Assembly: GCA_009602735.1 (NCBI GenBank)
Contig: WELA01011113.1
Span: 9,905 to 34,279 of the forward strand
DNA: 24,375 bases
DNA from: Mesotaenium endlicherianum
Lineage: Eukaryota > Streptophyta > Zygnematophyceae > Zygnematales > Mesotaeniaceae
Reading direction: 5' to 3'
The position numbers and the translations under genes are program-made. The notes under the pieces were generated by a model. The model was not told the DNA's origin, ran no database searches, and saw nothing but the letters and a program-made list of their open reading frames with translations. Positions 20,111 to 24,375 of this stretch are shown in pieces; position 1 is the first letter of the stretch; every line of letters begins with the position of its first letter.

Positions 20111-21069
20111 CTCCCGACTCCCGACTCCCACGGTCCACCGCCAGTATAGGGGTATAATAGTCTTGACGCACTTGGAAGTCTAGTAATCCCAGCCCACTCC
20201 ATGCAGTCTATAGTACGTCGCTGCAGCAAGCGTGGCAAAGAGGAGGCCCGAATAGGCCCAGATTCGAAAGAATGACTGCATGCAACTACATGTAGATATG
20301 AAGAGTTTGAGCGTCAAATTTCTAGCAACATGAAACCTTTTGATGCAATTCAATATTTATATTGGTCAATTTGGTTGGTGCCCAGTGCCCACTGCCCACT
20401 GCCCAGATGAATGCTACTGCCCGAAATTCCAGCAATATCAAATCGATTGGATTTGGAATCGATGTCCGATTACAGCATCCAGGAACCAGCAGTACCGACT
20501 CTACTCAATCGTGGCTAGCAGCGGGCTGGGACAACCCCTTGCTTAGAAGTGAGCATACTATCGTCGTTGTGTGTTATTGTGTGCACTGTGCAGTGTGCAC
20601 CACCCGACGCCAACTGGTGACTTCCATCATCCATGACGTGGTGAGCTTGACAGCCCAAATTCTGCCCAAATTAGCTGTTTTGGAATCTGGATGGTACAGA
20701 CCGGCACAGATAGGTGCATACTGGATAGGTACGACGCTACACAAATGAATTTGTATGGCTCGGCGTGCATTGGTCTACTATAAGGTGTTCTCAATTGGGG
20801 GCCAGATTATCCCGACTTCTAGTGATGTTCAGAGAACTTTATTATCATAAGGAAGCCTTGGAAAGAATTAATTTACCTCAATAAGAGGGATTTCAGAGAC
20901 CCCCCTCCGTCAGTACCGCTATGGTGCAGCACAGGGCACTGGATTTCTTGCCAGCCGAGCCGCGGCCAGAATCACGATATTAATAGTTCGTAAAAGCGCA
21001 CGCTGTATACCTGGCTGACTGAGGCCAATTCAGCCCATTTCAGCCTGGTCAATTTCTTTGCTCTTTGCT

Positions 21070-21285
21070 GAGCTGGGACTCCTGAGTCCTGACTCCCGAC
21101 TCCCGAGTCTTGAGTCCTGAGTCCTGACTCCTCGAAAGCGACTCTTTGGAGTCCGACGTCAGTAGGTAAGAAGCCTCTTAACTCGTGCCAAAGCACGCGG
21201 GGCCCGCTATCCGACCGTTATTTCACAAAATGGGTCGGAGTCGAGAAAGTTAGGAGTCGGGACTCGGGAGTCAAAAGTCGGGAGA
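21070..21285. repeat. Inverted clusters of GACTCC/GAGTCC repeats
   Basis: Around 21070-21130 a degenerate tandem of GACTCC, GAGTCC and GACTCCCG units occurs. Around 21235-21285 the complementary form (GGAGTC, GGGACTCGGGAGTC) appears in inverted order. The same words flank the element at 19825-20110. Because GAGTC and GACTC are complementary, the array can fold on itself. Confidence 0.55.
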
Positions 21286-21785
21286 TCAATACTTCAACAG
21301 ATCGCCCGGAAGTGAGGTAGTGAGCCTTACCAAGGTGCTTTCAGCTTCCTGCATGATTCAAGTGATAAAAATCATCTTCGTATCCCTATGGCTTTGGAGC
21401 GGCTTGGAGTTCTTATGCAAGCACCTTGAATTGTATGATCAACTTATCCAACATAACTGGAGTTTATCAAGACATGTGGTTGATCGATACTGGTATACCC
21501 AAGTTCACATGTGTGGATGTGAGAAATTGAGCCATTACAATTACGTTAACAAGAAGTAAAAAGTTCGCATGACAAATTAATAAGTACCTGTACATGTTTG
21601 GATGAATTTATCCACAAATCTATCAACCAAAAAATTGGAAACATGGAATCTCTAGTAGACTTTGTGTGTACTGCACAACACAAATAATTAACCGGTGTAA
21701 TACCATTTATTCCAATTTTTAGACAAGAACAAATGGGTAGATCTCAAGCAAAACACACACCAATGACATTGCCTGGGCTTTAGAA

Positions 21786-21871
21786 GGGCAAAGCCCATCT
21801 CCTCCCACAAGGCGCGCCGGTAGGCGCCCTACATTCCCACCCTGGGTGGTGGAGGAAAATGGGCTTTGCCC
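21786..21871. repeat. Foldback (hairpin) element
   Basis: GGGCAAAGCCCAT at 21786-21798 is exactly inverted as ATGGGCTTTGCCC at 21859-21871. Further partial pairing lies inside (CTCCTCCCAC against GTGGTGGAGG, and GGCGC against GCGCC). The whole 86 bases could form one long hairpin, as in small foldback transposons. Confidence 0.6.
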
Positions 21872-21910
21872 ATGTCCCTCCACGGGCCCCTGGTTGGATA
21901 AAGCCTTATC

Positions 21911-21965
21911 CTGAATATTTTCATTCTCCTGAATATACTCATTTCAAGTAATTGAAAATATTCAG
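21911..21965. repeat. Perfect 13-base inverted repeat
   Basis: CTGAATATTTTCA at 21911-21923 is exactly inverted as TGAAAATATTCAG at 21953-21965, with a 29-base AT-rich loop. It lies just beyond the stop codon of the Cys-rich gene (22009) and so falls in or near that gene's 3' untranslated region. Confidence 0.6.
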
Positions 21966-22008
21966 GAAAGGCAAGTAAATAAATGGCTTCGTGGGTTTTA
22001 GACTAACC

Positions 22009-22885
22009 TCACACTTCGTACTCCCTATTTGCCAGTCGCTCATCATCGCAATCTTCACACAAGAACGACTCCTCGTGAGCACAATCATACAACCTTCGCT
22101 TCTCACAATGATGGTAATTGCAAAGCCACCGCTCACACACGATGCACACGGGATGCATGCTACGACACTCGGGACAAGATGGATGATTCCTACAGATGGG
22201 CGAAATCTTAAGATCCTCGCATGGAGTGCAACCTCCGCAACTCCAACAGCGTGCAATACACACTATACACCCTCGGCACTCGTATCCTTCCACCTGCAAT
22301 GGACGTGTAAATAAGCATAAGGATCCGTATCAGAGCATGCAATATGAGCAAAAGCAAGCAGTCAGTATTGCAAGCATAGGTGACAAAATACTTACACCCC
22401 ATTCAAGCAAACTGGAGGAGCTGCTGTTGGCCCCAATTGAAGATTATCTATTGCAGAAGCTTCATCACTGGGTCAATCCTAAAAGAATCCAACACTAGGA
22501 CGGGCAGGAGACCAGAGACCAGCCTCACATGAGGCAGCAGATTTTTCAGGTTCCACGACACGTATAACGTACACTAGGCTAACAAGTCAATCAGAACAAT
22601 AGAAATCTCATAAAGTTCACACCCAACGCTACGTACTTGTTGTCGAGTGCCCAACAAACAAACAAAGCCTCCACACAAAGGCATTTGACGTAGCATTTAC
22701 AACATCGGCAGATACGCTGCCGGAGCCAGGGACATAAGATGAAACTAACAGTATGCACGTGCAAGACTAGCACCCAGCAAAAGCACTTCCCGCGCACATA
22801 CGCAACCACACAGACTAATGTACGCCCATACAGAAGACCACACCTCCTCGCACGTATGCATATACGTTCGCATAGACACGTACAC

Positions 22886-22921
<36 letters not shown>

Positions 22922-23870
22922 TATGCCGGAGCTGGCATTCAGGCCGGGAGCAATCGAATAGGCGTGCAGCTGCGCCAAAGCAGCCGTGGCAGCGGCACGC
23001 CTCCAAGTCAAAGACGGCCCGAGTGGCGGCCTCCGCGTCCCACGCCTTAGCCAGCGAGGCCTCCTGCTCGACAACCTTGTGAGCATACACTCCGTGCTCG
23101 ATAAGCCATTCCTGCCTCTGCCTCTGCACCCCAGGAAGCTTCCTGCTCGGGCCACCTCGCTCTTGCTGCTTCAGCTCCTGCTGCTCCTGCTGCTTCAACA
23201 ACTCCCCCTGCAGAGGCTGTCGCTCCTGCTGGCGCTCAAACTTGCTGCAGGCACCACCAGCAGCAGCAGCGGCAGCAGCGGAGCCATTGGAGGCCTGCGA
23301 GTCCATGCTGGAGTCAAGGTCGTTCCCTCGGCCCGCGTCGCTGGGACCTGGCAGGAAGACGCGGTCCCACGCCGCTTGCAGACGCTCCGCCACCTCAGCT
23401 AGGGCGGACCACGCCGACGCTGGGCGCGCTCCCCCCCCCTGGGGCGCCCAACAGAACGGGGACTCGATTCTCTCCATCCTGCAGAGGGAGTGCGCGTCGC
23501 TGCCGTCGATGCGCATGTGCTGCTCTAGGTGCCGCCCCTGGGGGCTGAGGTGCCTCTCCATCAGGATGCCGTATCGCAGGCGCCACAGGCGAGAGGTGCG
23601 CCCGCCGCTTGCCAGCTGGGCCTCGTGCGCCCTCACAAACTCCAGCAGCTGCGTGGGCGTCACGCGGTGGCCGCGGGGCAGGCAGAGCTGCCAGCGCCGG
23701 AGCAAAGACGAGAGGCAAGAGGTTGGAGCTCGTCAGATCGGCACCAGCAGGCAATCAAGTGCGGGCTCAGGTTTTCCCAGCCCTGCTCCAGGCTCAGACG
23801 GTATGCCACTGAAGAGGGGCGGGGACCAGGGCCACAAGATAGGAGCCCTTACATACCGCCCTAAGCACAT
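22009..23870 (-). CDS. Unrecognised protein with a Cys-rich, zinc-binding-like C-terminus
   Basis: The four-exon model has fully matching phases. 23870-23857 (ATG, MCLG, ends phase 2 at GTATGT). 23808-23745 (GIPSEPGAGLGKPEPALDCL). 23687-22920 (256 codons). 22293-22009 (94 codons and TGA). The total is about 376 residues. Exon 3 has very high GC at third positions and encodes HRVTPTQLLEFVRAHEAQLA and TSRLWRLRYGILMERHL, then an Ala run and a Gln/Glu-rich stretch. It ends with CRCHGC and FDCSRPECQLRHK. Exon 4 carries 16 Cys in 94 residues, including CRGCIVC, CWSCGGCTPC, CPEC, CIVC, YHHC and CEDC, so the Cys-rich region crosses the intron. Pairs of Cys-x-x-Cys with His suggest structural zinc sites. 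It is not a clear RING, IBR or PHD pattern. Exons 3 and 4 are well supported; exons 1 and 2 less so. Confidence 0.7.
22882..22919. repeat. (CA)n microsatellite
   Basis: A near-perfect CA dinucleotide run, read as (GT)n on the minus strand. It begins immediately after exon 3 of the Cys-rich gene, and its first GT is that exon's splice donor. Confidence 0.9.
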
Positions 23871-23912
23871 TGGCGCGTGTGTTTCAGGACGTATATTCAC
23901 ATCCAGCGCACC

Positions 23913-23918
23913 CTTATA
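23913..23918 (-). promoter_or_regulatory. TATA-like box of the Cys-rich gene
   Basis: The minus strand reads CCTATAAGGG, 43 bases upstream of the proposed ATG at 23870. The spacing fits a start site near 23885 and a very short leader. It is inferred from position only, and supports exon 1 as drawn. Confidence 0.4.
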
Positions 23919-23968
23919 GGCGGACATGCCCCCCCCAACATACACACGTACATGTAAAGGCAGTAGAT

Positions 23969-24039
23969 GGGGAGAGGGAGAGAGAGGGAGGGGTGAGAGG
24001 GCGGGGGAGGGGAGAGGGAGAGAGAGAGAGAGGGAGAGA
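23969..24039. repeat. GA-rich simple repeat
   Basis: A purine tract of GAGAGG and GA units on the plus strand lies directly before the OSCA-type exon and next to the promoter of the divergent Cys-rich gene. It could act as promoter sequence for one or both genes, or be the end of an intron. Confidence 0.8.
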
Positions 24040-24375
24040 ATGGGGGACTGGCGGAGAGGGCTGTGGGCGTGCGGGGGCTGGTGCTGGCGCGACGAGGCGC
24101 GGTTGCTGGAGGCGAGGGCTGCCAGGCTGGAGGCGAGGCTGGAGGAGTATTACCAGGGGCAGGCGAGGGGGGCAGGGATCGCGTTCGTGGTCTTCCGGGA
24201 TGTGTTCACGGCGACGCGGGCGCTGCGGGACGCGGCGTGGGAGGGTGTCAGGTGGCGGCACCCGGCGCTGGCCACGTGGCGGTGGCGCGCAGAGCGCGCG
24301 CCGCCGCCTGGGAAGGTGCTCTGGCGCCACGTGGGCAGCGGCGCCGCCAGGCGGCGCGCGCGCAGCTGGCTCGTC
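24040..24375 (+). CDS. OSCA/CSC1/TMEM63-type channel, cytosolic-domain exon (partial)
   Basis: OSCA and TMEM63 proteins are mechanically or osmotically gated cation channels of the plasma or inner membranes. The frame is open to the window end (112 codons). It encodes a charged helix (WRDEARLLEARAARLEARLE), then GIAFVVFRDVFTATRA, matching the AFV-x-F strand of the family's cytosolic domain. It continues with WRAERAPPPGKVLWRHVG, matching the conserved W-x-x-x-x-AP-x-P-x-D-V-x-W motif before the main membrane core. Nearly all codons end in G or C. The frame has an ATG at 24040, but family members carry about three membrane helices before this domain. Either this is an internal exon with its acceptor in the GA tract, or the protein starts here without them. 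The rest lies beyond the right edge. Confidence 0.75.
   Translation, partial: MGDWRRGLWACGGWCWRDEARLLEARAARLEARLEEYYQGQARGAGIAFVVFRDVFTATRALRDAAWEGVRWRHPALATWRWRAERAPPPGKVLWRHVGSGAARRRARSWLV

Larger units (their letters stand above)
18994..22008. other. Gene-poor, repeat-bearing spacer
   Basis: About 3 kb between the MAX2 promoter and the 3' end of the Cys-rich gene. Open frames here are short and lack splice context or recognisable products. The stretch holds a TIR-flanked element (19825-20110), clusters of GACTCC/GAGTCC-type repeats (near 19814, 20113-20130, 21070-21130, 21235-21285), a large foldback (21786-21871) and a perfect short inverted repeat (21911-21965). There is also a short TGCCCAC-type tandem near 20379-20406. 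Confidence 0.5.

Noticed and set aside
22591..22917. Val/Cys-rich minus-strand frame read through the GT repeat
   Set aside because: It is the translation of the microsatellite and the following intron, not a separate gene.
1..24375. CRISPR arrays, tRNA or rRNA genes, bacterial operons
   Set aside because: None seen. No regularly spaced direct repeats, no tRNA-like TTCRANNY arm in a cloverleaf context, and the genes are spliced and eukaryotic.

Overview
This is nuclear DNA of a eukaryote in the green lineage, most likely a streptophyte (charophyte-grade) alga, though the sequence cannot name the species. The reasons are spliced genes with GT...AG introns, coding exons richer in GC (especially at third positions) than the spacers, a plant-type Bet1 SNARE, a plant-type TBC protein, and above all a clear homologue of MAX2/D3, the F-box protein of karrikin/strigolactone signalling. 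No bacterial, organellar or viral features were seen. Gene models were read by eye from splice signals, reading phase and protein resemblance; no alignment or transcript data were available.

Layout. (1) 41-1057, minus: first exons of a TBC-domain Rab GTPase-activating protein that runs off the left edge. (2) 2818-5183 (possible first exon to 5488), minus: a nearly complete Bet1-type Qc-SNARE in four confident exons with a C-terminal membrane anchor. (3) About 7.2-15.6 kb, plus: a series of exon-like segments separated by pyrimidine-rich introns. Many are joined by matching phase, and they probably form one long gene (or two) of unknown function. The 3' part (13.7-15.6 kb) is the best supported. 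(4) 16452-18866, minus: an intronless MAX2 homologue of 804 residues, convergent with gene 3. (5) 19.0-22.0 kb: no gene seen; GACTC-type repeats and several foldback elements. (6) 22009-23870, minus: a four-exon gene for a protein of about 376 residues with a very cysteine-rich C-terminus that I do not recognise. (7) 24040-24375, plus: the cytosolic-domain exon of an OSCA/CSC1/TMEM63-type channel that runs off the right edge.

How they relate. The recognised proteins work in membrane traffic (TBC Rab-GAP, Bet1), hormone-type signalling through ubiquitin ligation (MAX2) and mechanosensitive or osmosensitive ion flux (OSCA). This is an ordinary mix for a nuclear locus and there is no sign of an operon or cluster. 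The most interesting items are the algal-type MAX2 with a long low-complexity insert and an intact C-terminal aspartate, the undescribed Cys-rich gene whose 5' splice site is the edge of a GT microsatellite, the possible 6-nt micro-exon in the TBC gene, and the long unidentified plus-strand gene.
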